Positions 8,633 to 17,262 of a stretch of 64,000 nt of DNA are shown here, in pieces. Every line of letters begins with the position of its first letter. Position 1 is the first letter of the stretch. The position numbers were made by a program, and so were the translations under genes. Source of the stretch: Archangium gephyra (GTDB lineage: Bacteria; Myxococcota; Myxococcia; Myxococcales; Myxococcaceae); assembly GCA_003243425.1 (NCBI GenBank), contig QFQP01000006.1:62001-126000 (forward strand), in the 5' to 3' direction. Below the pieces are notes generated by a model that saw nothing but the letters and a program-made list of their open reading frames with translations, was not told where the DNA came from and made no database searches.

Positions 8633-10146
8633 TCAGTGCGTCATCCCCGAGCGTGTGGCGAGGCGCGCGAGCTCGAGCTCCAGCTCGAACTCCTTGGTGC
8701 GCGCGAGCTCGTACGCAACCTCGCCGGCGTCGCGCAGGCGCACCAGCTCGAGCTTCTGCAGGGTCACCAGCTTCGCGCGCGTGGCGTCGTCGTCGACCGC
8801 CGGGCTGAAGTGCTCGGCGAGCGTCATCAACCCCTGCGTCTGCAGCTGACCGAGCGCGACCTGCGCCAGCTTCTCTTCGAGGGTCTTGCGTTGCAGGGCT
8901 TCGTCTTCGTGCACGTCGAACTGCAGCCACTTCACGACGAGCGGGAGGCTCAGACCCTGCGCGACCAGCGTGACCAGAATCACCACGAAGGTGATGAAGA
9001 TGATCAACGGCCGGCGCGGGAAGGGCGAGCCGTCATCGGCCAGATGTGGAATCGCCAGCGCCGACGCCAGCGAAACCACGCCGCGCATGCCGGCCCAGGC
9101 CACCAGCATCACCACGCGCCAGTCGGGCAGCCGCCGCGGCTTCGGCTTCCACGGCATGCATGACGGGAGGTACGCCGCGGGGAACGTCCACAGCACGCGC
9201 ACCACGATGGCGACGAGGCTGAACAACAGCCCCTAGGCGATCGCTTCGGGCAGCGACGTGTCGCCCAGTCGCGCACCACGTCGGGCAACTGCAGGCCGAT
9301 GAGAATGAACACCACGCCGTTGAGCACGAACGTGACCGTCGCCCACGTGCCGACGCCGTAGACGTGCGAGGTCGAATTGAGGAAGCGGTGCTTTCGCGCG
9401 GAGAGCCCGAGCCCGGCGGTCACCACCGCCAGCACGCCCGACGCATGCACCTGCTCGGCAGCGAGGTAGACGACATACGGCGTGAGCAACGTGAGCGCGG
9501 TGTCGACCGCCGGCGTTCCCGGCAACTTGCGGTGCACGGCCGCGATGACGCGCGAGACGATCAGCCCCATCACGATGCCGACGAGCGACACATAGAAGAA
9601 GTCCTGCACCGCGACCTTCAGCGAAAACATGCCGCTGACCAGCGCGGCCATCGCGAAGCGCACCACGATGAGCGACGACGCGTCGTTGACGAGGCTCTCA
9701 CCTTCCAGAACGGCGACCGGCAGTCGCGGCACCTTGAGGCCGTGCAGCACCGATGACGCGGCGACCGCGTCGGGCGGCGAGACGATTCCGCCGAGCAGAA
9801 AGCCCAGCGCCCACGTGCACCCCGCGATGTACGAATGCGCGACCCACGCCACCGCCGCCGAGGTGAAGAGCACCAGGCCGAGCGCCTGCAGCGCGATGGC
9901 GCCGCGCATGGTCTTGAACTCGCGCCACGACGTGAACCACGCGGCTTCGTAGAGGAGCGGCGGCAGGAAGATGAGGAAGATGACGTCGGGGCTGAGCGCG
10001 ATGTGCGGCAGCGCGGGGAACAGGCTGATGCCCAGGCCCACCAGCACCAACAGAATCGGGAACGACAACTTGAGCCGCGTGCTCACGCCGTGCAGCAGCA
10101 CCACCAGCAGCAGCAGCGAGAGGACGATCAGCAGTTCGTGATGCAT
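8633..10146 (-). pseudogene. Na+/H+ antiporter (CPA1/NhaP type), interrupted by a frameshift and a stop codon
   Basis: The N-terminal part (10146 to about 9270) encodes a typical CPA1 exchanger: 'LIFLPPLLYEAAW', 'GGIVSPPDAVAA' and 'EGESLVNDASSL', the ion-site motifs. After 'LPDVVRDW' the homology moves to another frame, where 'LGDTSLPEAIA', an in-frame TAG (9233-9235) and then 'GLLFSLVAIVVRVLW...GMRGVVSLASALAIP' continue to a normal cytoplasmic tail ending at 8633. One missing base near 9263-9270 (GACCTG read as GACTG) would restore the frame, and one substitution (TAC to TAG) would explain the stop. Two lesions within about 30 bp mean either a recent pseudogene or a local sequence error. The ancestral protein would be about 500 aa. 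The rest of the reading frame is clean, so decay is recent if real. Confidence 0.8.
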
Positions 10147-10153
10147 CGCTCAC

Positions 10154-11143
10154 TCACATCTGCACGTTGTTGCGCGACGGCAGACCGGCGGGTGGCGCTT
10201 CTCCGAGCAGCTCGCGCAAGTCGATCTCGATGGTGCGCGCCATGGTGCTGATCGGCACGTCGTTGGGGCCACCTTCGAACGGGTTCTCGGACGCCTCGCC
10301 GATCTTGTCGAGCATGTGGAAGATCCACGACACCGCCGAGGCGATGGGAATGGTCAGCCACACGTAATGCGGGCCCAGCTTGGCGAGCTCCGGCATCAAC
10401 GCGAACGGCATCGACAGCGTCAGCATCCAGATGAAGTAGGTGTTCAACGTCGCGAACTGGCGTGGGTAGGGGAAGTTCTTGATGCGCTCCGCGCGGCCCT
10501 GGCAGTCGTAGAGGTTGGCGATGGCCCGCTCGAGCTCGATGAAGCGCAGCTCGGTCAACTCACCCTTCGTCGACATGTCCTGCAACTGCTTCGACTGCGC
10601 GGCGAGCAGGTGTGTGGCGCGGTTCTTCTTCGACAGCACGTGCGTCTTCTCGGCGTCTGACAACAGCGGCGTCAGCTCGGTGGCGAGGTCGCTCTTCCAT
10701 TCGGGCACGTCGTAGCGCTTCGCGTACTCCATGTTCTCGCGCTGGGTCTTGATGTGCTCCCACGGGCGCGTTTCGCGAAGCTGGAACCGGAGCGCGGTGA
10801 GCCAGGCGATGTGCCGGTACACCAGCGTTCGCTTCACGTCGGGCGCGCTGGTCGGCATGTCGAGCACCTGCACGGCCCACGTGCGGCTGACGTCGACGAT
10901 GCCGCCCCAGATGGTGCGCGCTTCCCACAGCCGGCCGTACGCCGCGTTGTTCTTGAAGCCGGTGACGAAGGCGACCGCGGTGCCCACGAGCGCCACCGGC
11001 TGCCAGGGAATCGACAGCCAGTTCTGGCCGAACGCCGCCCACGCGACGGTGGGCGCCGCAGCCACGAATACGAACACCACCGTGTCGCGCAGCGTCCAGA
11101 AGAAGATCTCGACGGCGGTGTAGTGCCTTCCGGTGTGGATCAG
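10154..11143 (-). CDS. Bestrophin-like (UPF0187/YneE family) channel protein
   Basis: About 329 aa with membrane helices near both ends: 'VFVFVAAAPTVAW', 'PVALVGTAVAFVTGF', and later 'YFIWMLTLSMPFALM' and 'VWLTIPIASAVSWIF'. 'FKNNAAYGRLWEARTIWGG' closely matches the bestrophin 'N.A..R..EAR..WG' signature, and 'DKIGEASENPFEG' matches the C-terminal signature. Bacterial bestrophins form pentameric ion channels. The start is uncertain: the conserved region begins at 'LIHTGRHYTAVEIF', and the best-placed codon is a CTG at 11143 overlapping the TGA of the upstream esterase, preceded by a purine-rich GGGGG. No nearby ATG or GTG would retain the first helix. A longer frame to 11377 lies over esterase coding sequence and is not credible. 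Confidence 0.8.
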   Translation of the reverse strand: MIHTGRHYTAVEIFFWTLRDTVVFVFVAAAPTVAWAAFGQNWLSIPWQPVALVGTAVAFVTGFKNNAAYGRLWEARTIWGGIVDVSRTWAVQVLDMPTSAPDVKRTLVYRHIAWLTALRFQLRETRPWEHIKTQRENMEYAKRYDVPEWKSDLATELTPLLSDAEKTHVLSKKNRATHLLAAQSKQLQDMSTKGELTELRFIELERAIANLYDCQGRAERIKNFPYPRQFATLNTYFIWMLTLSMPFALMPELAKLGPHYVWLTIPIASAVSWIFHMLDKIGEASENPFEGGPNDVPISTMARTIEIDLRELLGEAPPAGLPSRNNVQM

Positions 11144-12639
11144 TTCCCCCTGGGACAGTGTGCTGCGACCTGCGCCGCGCGTTCTGGTGTCCAGTGACCA
11201 GTCGCTCCGCCCACGCCCTCGAACAACGTGTACGCAACGTCGCAGCGCGCCTCGTCGGTCTTGAACGAAGCGTCTTTCCAGAGGCGTTCGAGCAACGCGT
11301 CGAGCGTCTCGCGGCCCACGCTCGGCTGCGGAACGTCGAGCAGCATGAAGCGGTGTTCGTTCGTCGCGTTCGGCCACGCCGGCAACGTGGCGTCGACACC
11401 TCGGCCCGGGTCACCCGTGGTCGCGAACTGAACCCAGTACGACATCAAGGTGCGCGAGTGCCTGGTGCGCGCGGGCTCATCTTCCTTCTCGTCGCCGAGC
11501 ACCAGTGACGGCAGGTCGGCAGCGCCGAAGCAGTAGAGAAACGGTTGGCCGCCGAGCGCGTCACTCGGAAGGTCGACGCCCACTTCGCGGAAGAACGCGC
11601 GCTCGAAGTTCTCGCCGCAGCGATCGACGCCGAGCAGCATCGGGACACGCGCGCCGGAGCGTTGCGCGAGCACGTGACCATCACGAACCGCGGGCTGCGT
11701 GCCCTTCAGCACCGTGACGAGCTGCTCTGGAGGATGCGCGCGCAGGTAGTTCGCGGTCTCGGCGGTGCCCATCTTCGAGAACACCGCCTTCGCCTCTTCA
11801 CGGTTCGGCGCGCGCCCGTCGGCGATGAGCAGCTTCACGACCTGCGCTTCCACGAGCGCGTTCGCCGCTTCGACGTTCACGCTCGCGGGCACGCCGTCGT
11901 TGATGGCGAGGCGATGAAACAGACCGCTCGCCAGCGGCGAGTCCATCACCGCGAAGACCTCGGAGCTCCCGAAGAGCGTCACCTTGTCGGGGTCGCCGCC
12001 GAACGGGCCGATGTTGGCGCGCACCCATTTGAGCGCCTCGATGACGTCGAGCGTTCCGTAGTTCCCGCTCGCGTCGGCCGGCGTGTCGTCGGTGCTGGAG
12101 AGCGACGGCCGCTTCAACGTGCCCAGCACGCCGAGCCGGTAGTTCACTGCGACCATCACCACGCCGTAGCGGCTCGACACGCGGCGCATCACGCTCCACT
12201 CGTTCGCGGTGCCGGTGGCCGTGCTCCCGTCATGAAGCCACACGATGACCGGCTTCTTCGCGTCGTCGATGGAGCGCGCCGAGATGTTCAGCGTCAGACA
12301 ATTCTCATCACCGGTGAACACGCCGTTTTCGTCGAGCTGCGGACACTCCGGGCCATATTTCGTGGCGCTGAACATGATGGGGTCGACGCGGCCGAACGGC
12401 TTCGGCGCCTTCCACCGCAAGTTCCCCACCGGCGCCTTCGCGTACGGAATGCCTACCCACGACAACGTGCCGTCGATCTCGACGAAGCCGATGATGTCGC
12501 CGACGGACGTGTGCCGGAGCGTCGAGTGGTCCGAGCGCGCGTTCACTTCGCGCCAGTTGATGCGCCTCGGGATGCACGCGGTGCACGACCACAGAACGAC
12601 GAGCCACAGCGCCGCGCGCAAAAACTGCAGTGGCGTCAT
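11140..12639 (-). CDS. Type B carboxylesterase-like lipoprotein with degenerate active site
   Basis: About 499 aa. The N-terminal hydrophobic stretch ends in Cys ('LWSCTAC'), suggesting a lipoprotein. The body follows the type B carboxylesterase/cholinesterase fold: 'WVGIPYAKAPVGNLRWKAP', 'ENCLTLNI', 'PVIVWLHDG', 'VVMVAVNYRLGVLG', 'NYGTLDVIEALKWVRANIGPF' and 'FGGDPDKVTLFG'. The nucleophile elbow, normally GESAGG, reads GSSEVF: the serine is kept but the following Gly is Val. The oxyanion-hole HGGGF is HDGSTA. Catalysis is therefore doubtful and a binding role is possible. I chose the ATG at 12639 because it places the signal peptide at the N-terminus. The stop overlaps the putative start of the bestrophin gene. 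Confidence 0.85.
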   Translation of the reverse strand: MTPLQFLRAALWLVVLWSCTACIPRRINWREVNARSDHSTLRHTSVGDIIGFVEIDGTLSWVGIPYAKAPVGNLRWKAPKPFGRVDPIMFSATKYGPECPQLDENGVFTGDENCLTLNISARSIDDAKKPVIVWLHDGSTATGTANEWSVMRRVSSRYGVVMVAVNYRLGVLGTLKRPSLSSTDDTPADASGNYGTLDVIEALKWVRANIGPFGGDPDKVTLFGSSEVFAVMDSPLASGLFHRLAINDGVPASVNVEAANALVEAQVVKLLIADGRAPNREEAKAVFSKMGTAETANYLRAHPPEQLVTVLKGTQPAVRDGHVLAQRSGARVPMLLGVDRCGENFERAFFREVGVDLPSDALGGQPFLYCFGAADLPSLVLGDEKEDEPARTRHSRTLMSYWVQFATTGDPGRGVDATLPAWPNATNEHRFMLLDVPQPSVGRETLDALLERLWKDASFKTDEARCDVAYTLFEGVGGATGHWTPERAAQVAAHCPRGN

Positions 12640-12774
12640 GAGCGAGGCGGAGCGGGCGGTTCGCACGGCGCGAAACCGTAGTGGCAGTGCAGCGCGTCAA
12701 CCACTTCGCGTTGACATGGACGGATCGCGCGGGGGACCCTCCGCGTTCCCCTCACCGTTCCCCATGGAGGTTCG

Positions 12775-14121
12775 ATGCACCCACTTCCCGTTCTGCCCAG
12801 CGGCAGACTCGAAGAGCGCTTCAGCGAAATGAAGCCGGCGTACTCGGCAGCTGAGGCCGTCACGGAAGCCAATCGCTGTCTGTATTGCGTCGAAGCGCCG
12901 TGCATCAAGGCGTGCCCGACCGGCATCGACATTCCGAACTTCATTCACAAGATCAGCACCGGCAACACCACGGGGGCTGCTCGCACCATTCTCAAAGAGA
13001 ACATTCTGGGCGCGTCGTGCGCGCGCGTGTGCCCGGTCGAGGTGCTGTGCGCCGGCGCGTGCGTCTACAACACGTGGGGCCGTGAACCGATCGCCATCGG
13101 TCGGCTGCAACGCTTCGCGACCGAGACCACGCTGACGACACGCAGCATGAGCTCGGTGGTCGCGGCGAAGAAGCCGTCGACGGGCAAGAAGGTCGCCATC
13201 ATCGGTGCGGGCCCCGCGTCGATCGCCGCCGCCGGGCTGCTCGCGCTCGAGGGTCACAAGGCCGTGTTGTTCGAACGCAAGCTCGTACCCGGTGGCCTCA
13301 ACACGCTGGGCATCGCGCCGTACAAACAGTCGGCTGATCAGGCGCTGCAGGAGATCAGCTGGGTGTTTTCACTCGGCGACATCGAGCTGAAGAGCGGCGT
13401 GGAGGTCGTGGCCGGCGCCGCTGGCAAGGGCCAGATCTCCGCCGAGTCGTTGCTCAACGACTTCGACGCGATCTTCCTGGGGCTCGGCCTCGGGCCTGAT
13501 TCGTCACTCGGCGTGGCCGACGAGATCGGCGAAGGCGTGTACGGCGCCGTCGACCTGATCGAGCGCATCAAGGCCGATCCAAAGGCCTCGGTCGAAGGCG
13601 TGAAGCGCGCGCTGGTGATTGGCGGCGGCAACACGGCGCTCGACATCGCGCACGAGCTCAAGCTGCTCGGCATCGAAGACGTCGCGCTCGTGTATCGCCG
13701 CAGCGAGAAGGACATGTCGGGTTACGCGCACGAGCTGGCGCACGCGCGTGAGAGCGGTGTTCGCCTCGTCGAGAACCGCGCGTTGACGAAGTACCACCGC
13801 GAGAACGGCAAGCTCACCGCGGTCACGTTGTCGCGCACCGAAGGTGGCCGCCCGGTCAGCGGAGGTGAAGAGGTGCTCTCCACCGAGCTCGTCGCGCTCG
13901 CCATCGGTCAGGCCACGGCGACCGACGTGGTGAAGGCCTTCAGCGGCGTGCAGCTCGACAAGAAGGGCCGCGTGGTCGTCGACCCGTCGACGCACCGCAC
14001 CGGCAACGACAAGGTGTGGAGCGGCGGTGATTGCGTCAACGGCGGCAAGGAAGTCGTGAACGCGGTTCAGGAAGCCAAAATTGCAGTTCGTGACATCTGC
14101 GCGCGTCTGGGGAGCAAGTAA
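12775..14121 (+). CDS. preT: Dihydropyrimidine dehydrogenase (NAD+) subunit PreT
   Basis: 448 aa. The N-terminal Fe-S region has the cysteine sets 'CLYCVEAPCIKACPTGIDI' and 'CARVCPVEVLCAGAC', the GltD/DPYD-type arrangement. FAD binding follows at 'KVAIIGAGPASIAAAG', and an NAD(P) site at 'ALVIGGGNTALDIA'. A further FAD contact, 'KVWSGGDCVNGG', lies near the C-terminus. PreT takes electrons from or to NAD(H) and partners PreA, which carries the pyrimidine site; together they interconvert uracil and 5,6-dihydrouracil. GGAGG lies 4 nt before the ATG. preA follows after 3 bp, so both are clearly one operon. The gene diverges from the esterase. Confidence 0.95.
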   Translation: MHPLPVLPSGRLEERFSEMKPAYSAAEAVTEANRCLYCVEAPCIKACPTGIDIPNFIHKISTGNTTGAARTILKENILGASCARVCPVEVLCAGACVYNTWGREPIAIGRLQRFATETTLTTRSMSSVVAAKKPSTGKKVAIIGAGPASIAAAGLLALEGHKAVLFERKLVPGGLNTLGIAPYKQSADQALQEISWVFSLGDIELKSGVEVVAGAAGKGQISAESLLNDFDAIFLGLGLGPDSSLGVADEIGEGVYGAVDLIERIKADPKASVEGVKRALVIGGGNTALDIAHELKLLGIEDVALVYRRSEKDMSGYAHELAHARESGVRLVENRALTKYHRENGKLTAVTLSRTEGGRPVSGGEEVLSTELVALAIGQATATDVVKAFSGVQLDKKGRVVVDPSTHRTGNDKVWSGGDCVNGGKEVVNAVQEAKIAVRDICARLGSK

Positions 14122-14124
14122 TTC

Positions 14125-15513
14125 ATGGCTGATCTGAGCATCGACTTCTGCGGCATCAAGTCACCCAACCCGTTCTGGCTCGCGTCGGCGCCGCCCGCGA
14201 ACTCGGGCCCCCAAATCATGCGTGCCTTCGACGCAGGGTGGGGCGGCGCGGTGTGGAAGACGCTCGGCGACCCGGTCACCAACGTGACCTCGCGCTTCTG
14301 GAGCAACGACTACGGGAACATGCGGATGATGGGCCTCAACAACATCGAGCTCATCACCGACCGCCCGCTCGAGGTGAACCTCAAGGAGATGTACGAGGTC
14401 AAGAAGCGGTACCCGAAGAACACCATCATCGCGTCGCTGATGGTCGAGACGAAGGAGAACTGGAAGGAGATCATCAAGCGCGCGGAAGACACGGGCTGCG
14501 ATGGTCTCGAGCTCAACTTCGGCTGCCCGCACGGCATGTGCGAACGCGGCATGGGCAGCGCCGTCGGTCAGGAACCCAGGGTGCTCGAAGAGATCACCCG
14601 CTGGGCCATGGAGTACGCGCGCACGCCGGTCATCATCAAGCTCACTCCGAACACCGGTGACATCAACGAGCCGGGTGAAGCGGCGGCGCGCGGTGGCGCT
14701 CCGGCGATTTCGCTCATCAACACCATCAAGTCGCTGCTGGGCGTCGATCTCGACCGCATGATCCCCAACCCGCGCGTCGGCAATCAGTCGACCAACGGCG
14801 GCTATTGCGGCCCGGCGGTGAAGCCCATCGCGCTCTACATGATGAGCCAGCTCGCGAAGAACCCCGCGACGAAGCACATGACCATCTCGGGCATCGGCGG
14901 CATCTCGAACTGGCGCGACGCGGCCGAGTTCATCGCGCTCGGCGCCACGTCGGTGCAGGTCTGCACGGCGGTGATGCACTACGGCTACCGCATCGTCGAA
15001 GACATGATCGAAGGCCTGTCGGACTTCCTCGACAGCAAGGGCATGAAGTCGGTGATGGAGCTGCGTGGGAAGGCCGTGCCCGCGTACGCCGAGTGGGGAG
15101 ATCTCGACCTCAACTACAACTTGAAGGCGCGCATCAACCCGGACACGTGCATCGGCTGCAACCTGTGCTCCGTCGCCTGCATGGACGGCGCGCACCAGTG
15201 CATCTTGATTCCCGGCCGCACGCACGAGGAGCACGTGAAGGCCGGCCATACGCACATTCCCGCGGTGATTCCCGAGGTGCCGGTGAAGGCCGCGGGCGCG
15301 GTCGGCCGCTTCCTCCCCGTCATCGATGACGTCGAGTGCGTCGGTTGCAACCTCTGCCACCTCGTGTGCCCGGTGCCGGGAACCATCACCATGCAGGAGG
15401 TGCCGGGCACCATCGGTCACCACGAGACGTGGAACGACCGCGTGGCCCAGGGTCGCGACATCAACCCCGGCGCCATGGAGTCGACCCTGCGGAAGCGTGG
15501 GCTCGCGAAGTAG
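14125..15513 (+). CDS. preA: Dihydropyrimidine dehydrogenase (NAD+) subunit PreA
   Basis: 462 aa. The first ~310 residues form a dihydroorotate-dehydrogenase-like FMN barrel: 'NPFWLASAPPANSGPQIM', 'LNFGCPHGMCERGMG' with the active-site Cys region, 'VIIKLTPN' and 'ISGIGGISNWRDAAEFI'. The C-terminus carries two [4Fe-4S] ferredoxin motifs, 'CIGCNLCSVAC' and 'CVGCNLCHLVCP'. This is the layout of E. coli PreA and of the C-terminal half of mammalian DPYD. The enzyme catalyses the first step of reductive pyrimidine breakdown. It sits 3 bp after preT, with a GGGGAG in the preT tail as ribosome binding site. Confidence 0.95.
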   Translation: MADLSIDFCGIKSPNPFWLASAPPANSGPQIMRAFDAGWGGAVWKTLGDPVTNVTSRFWSNDYGNMRMMGLNNIELITDRPLEVNLKEMYEVKKRYPKNTIIASLMVETKENWKEIIKRAEDTGCDGLELNFGCPHGMCERGMGSAVGQEPRVLEEITRWAMEYARTPVIIKLTPNTGDINEPGEAAARGGAPAISLINTIKSLLGVDLDRMIPNPRVGNQSTNGGYCGPAVKPIALYMMSQLAKNPATKHMTISGIGGISNWRDAAEFIALGATSVQVCTAVMHYGYRIVEDMIEGLSDFLDSKGMKSVMELRGKAVPAYAEWGDLDLNYNLKARINPDTCIGCNLCSVACMDGAHQCILIPGRTHEEHVKAGHTHIPAVIPEVPVKAAGAVGRFLPVIDDVECVGCNLCHLVCPVPGTITMQEVPGTIGHHETWNDRVAQGRDINPGAMESTLRKRGLAK

Positions 15514-15523
15514 CCGCGCGATG

Positions 15524-15551
15524 ACGCTGCTCGAAGAACTCCGAGCAGCGT
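15524..15551 (+). terminator. Terminator hairpin after preA
   Basis: A perfect 10-bp stem ACGCTGCTCG/CGAGCAGCGT with an 8-nt loop starts 11 bp after the preA stop. It separates preTA from the downstream cupin gene. No T-run follows. Confidence 0.6.
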
Positions 15552-15578
15552 GCTGTCGACCTGAGTGAAGCTGTCAGC

Positions 15579-16055
15579 ATGCGATTCCTCTTCATGCTGG
15601 CGGCGTTGAGTGCGTGCGCGACGACGCCGAAGACTCCGAGGGCCGACCCCGACGCGAAGATGGAAGTCTCCGCGTCGGGCACGCGAGACCCGGTTGCAGG
15701 CCCCGTTGAAGTGTTCACCGGTGAAGTGACGGTGACGCCGCTGTTCACGCCGAACGAGTTCCGGCGCGCCGGCGCAGGTCACGTGACGTTCGCGCCCGGG
15801 GCGCGCTCTGCGTGGCATCGACACCCGAAAGGCCAGACGCTCATCATCACGCGCGGCACCGGCTGGGTTCAGCAGAAGGGCGCGCCGAAGCTCGAAGTGA
15901 AGGAAGGCGACGTCATCTGGACTCCGCCGGACGTCATTCACTGGCACGGCGCCACCGACACCGAAGCCATGAGCCACATCGCGACGCAGGAGCCGGTCGA
16001 CGGCATCGCGGTCGAGTGGCTCGAGAAGGTCACCGACGAGGAATACGCGCGCTGA
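15579..16055 (+). CDS. Cupin-domain lipoprotein
   Basis: 158 aa. The N-terminus ends in the lipobox 'LSAC', predicting a membrane-anchored lipoprotein. The mature part is a single conserved cupin barrel: 'HVTFAPGARSAWHRHPKGQTLIITRGTGWVQ' gives the HxH...E/Q motif 1 pattern and 'GDVIWTPPDVIHWHGA' gives motif 2 with its metal-binding His. The combination resembles the cupins often annotated near carboxymuconolactone-decarboxylase proteins, but the substrate is unknown. It follows preA on the same strand behind a strong hairpin, so it may be independently expressed. Confidence 0.85.
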   Translation: MRFLFMLAALSACATTPKTPRADPDAKMEVSASGTRDPVAGPVEVFTGEVTVTPLFTPNEFRRAGAGHVTFAPGARSAWHRHPKGQTLIITRGTGWVQQKGAPKLEVKEGDVIWTPPDVIHWHGATDTEAMSHIATQEPVDGIAVEWLEKVTDEEYAR

Positions 16056-16359
16056 TTGCCGTCTGCTGCGCCGTGCACCTGAACATGTGGCTCGGCGCAC
16101 TCGTGGTGTTGTCACCATCGTTCGCTCTGAGGTCCACGCTGGCGTCGCAGCTCGCCGACGCTGCAGGGTGACGGCCACGAAGCGAGAAGCGCCGCTCGTG
16201 GTGTTTCGTCGCTCGCGGGGCTTCGGCTGTCCCCAGACGAGCGCTACGAGCGCGTTCGTTCCTCTCCTGGGGTGAAGCCGAGACGTACCGCGTCGCGCTT
16301 CCGCAGGCCTCGTTCGTGCCACGCGGTACCGCGACCGGTTCACAGGCAGGACGTCGACG
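16056..16359. other. Gene-free stretch between convergent genes
   Basis: About 300 bp between the cupin gene (+) and the nucleotidyltransferase gene (-). Short open frames here have no recognisable content. The only local symmetry is a 12-bp palindrome CGCGGTACCGCG at 16322-16333, just past the end of the minus-strand peptide cluster. No RNA gene is evident. Confidence 0.5.
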
Positions 16360-17262
16360 TCACTGATGTGCCCGACGACGGCTGCGCGCCTTGAGCTTGT
16401 GAAGCAGCGTCAGCGGCCACGACGTCATCGGTGTCAGCGACAGCCGCAACGTCCGCGCGGCGGCACTGTCGGCTCGGTCGCGTGAAACGAGCGATGCGAG
16501 TTCGATGCGAGAACGTGCGCCAAACGGCGGAGCGAGTGAGGCCAACACGAAATCGGGCACGTCAGCGCCGAGCCGTGTCTTCGCTTCTCTCAGCGCCCAC
16601 CAGATCGGCCACGGAACGTTCCACGAAAGCGCCTGCGCCACGACCGCGTCCCAACTCGTGAAGCCGTGCGACTTCTCTCGAAGGTCGAAGAACCACCGCA
16701 GCTTCTCGCCAGCGTGTGTCGCCGCGTGCAGCGCGAGGTAGGCCAGCTCGCTTGCTTCACTCAGCGCGGGAATCGAGTGACCCTCGAGCTGCAGCTCGCG
16801 TCGACGTGAGAGCAGCTCGTCGACGTTCAATTTCATGTCGAAGTCATCGGAGAGCGCGGTGTGCAGTTCGATGGGCACGCCGGGAAATCGCGGCGAGGTG
16901 AGCGTGAGGTGGAAGTGCGACGTCTCCAGCGTCGACGGTGCGTCGATGAGGCCCGCTTCTCGCCACGCGAAGACGGTCGCAGGCAGGTCGCTCACCAGCA
17001 CATCGATGTCCGACTGCGGTCGAAGCGCAGGCTGTCTCCACGCCGCGCCCGCGGTCACGCCCTTCAACACCACGTGCGGCACCTGCAGCGCCGCGCTGAG
17101 GGAAGCCGTCAACTCCAACAACCGTGCGTAGCGCGTATGCAGCGCGAGCTGTCGTTCACGCGGCGCCCATGATCCGAGGAGCCCGTGTCGTTGCGCGACG
17201 TCGAGCTCGTTCCACGTTCCCGTCCAGAACTGACCCGAGCGAATGAACGCTTCGAAGTTCAC
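16360..17262 (-). CDS. PF14907-type nucleotidyltransferase of the peptide cluster
   Basis: 300 aa. 'VVLKGVTAGAAW' followed by 'RPQSDIDVLVSDL' gives the acidic pair (Asp85, Asp87) of the pol-beta-like nucleotidyltransferase fold found in the 'uncharacterised nucleotidyltransferase' family PF14907; later 'PIELHTALSDDF' and 'LAYLALHAATH' fit the same family. Members are recurrent neighbours of HPr-kinase-like genes in lasso-peptide and PqqD-associated clusters. The start is GTG at 17262, whose TGA overlap (GTGA) with the upstream kinase stop indicates translational coupling; the in-frame extension to 17547 lies inside the kinase gene. It is the last gene of the seven-gene unit. The nucleotide-acceptor substrate is unknown; the matured peptide is one possibility. 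Confidence 0.85.
   Translation of the reverse strand: MNFEAFIRSGQFWTGTWNELDVAQRHGLLGSWAPRERQLALHTRYARLLELTASLSAALQVPHVVLKGVTAGAAWRQPALRPQSDIDVLVSDLPATVFAWREAGLIDAPSTLETSHFHLTLTSPRFPGVPIELHTALSDDFDMKLNVDELLSRRRELQLEGHSIPALSEASELAYLALHAATHAGEKLRWFFDLREKSHGFTSWDAVVAQALSWNVPWPIWWALREAKTRLGADVPDFVLASLAPPFGARSRIELASLVSRDRADSAAARTLRLSLTPMTSWPLTLLHKLKARSRRRAHQ

Noticed and set aside
12711..12740. Sigma-70 promoter with TTGACA at 12711 before preT
   Set aside because: No acceptable -10 hexamer at 16-18 bp spacing; only GC-rich sequence follows.
16322..16333. CGCGGTACCGCG palindrome
   Set aside because: Too short and too common in GC-rich DNA to call an operator or terminator by itself.
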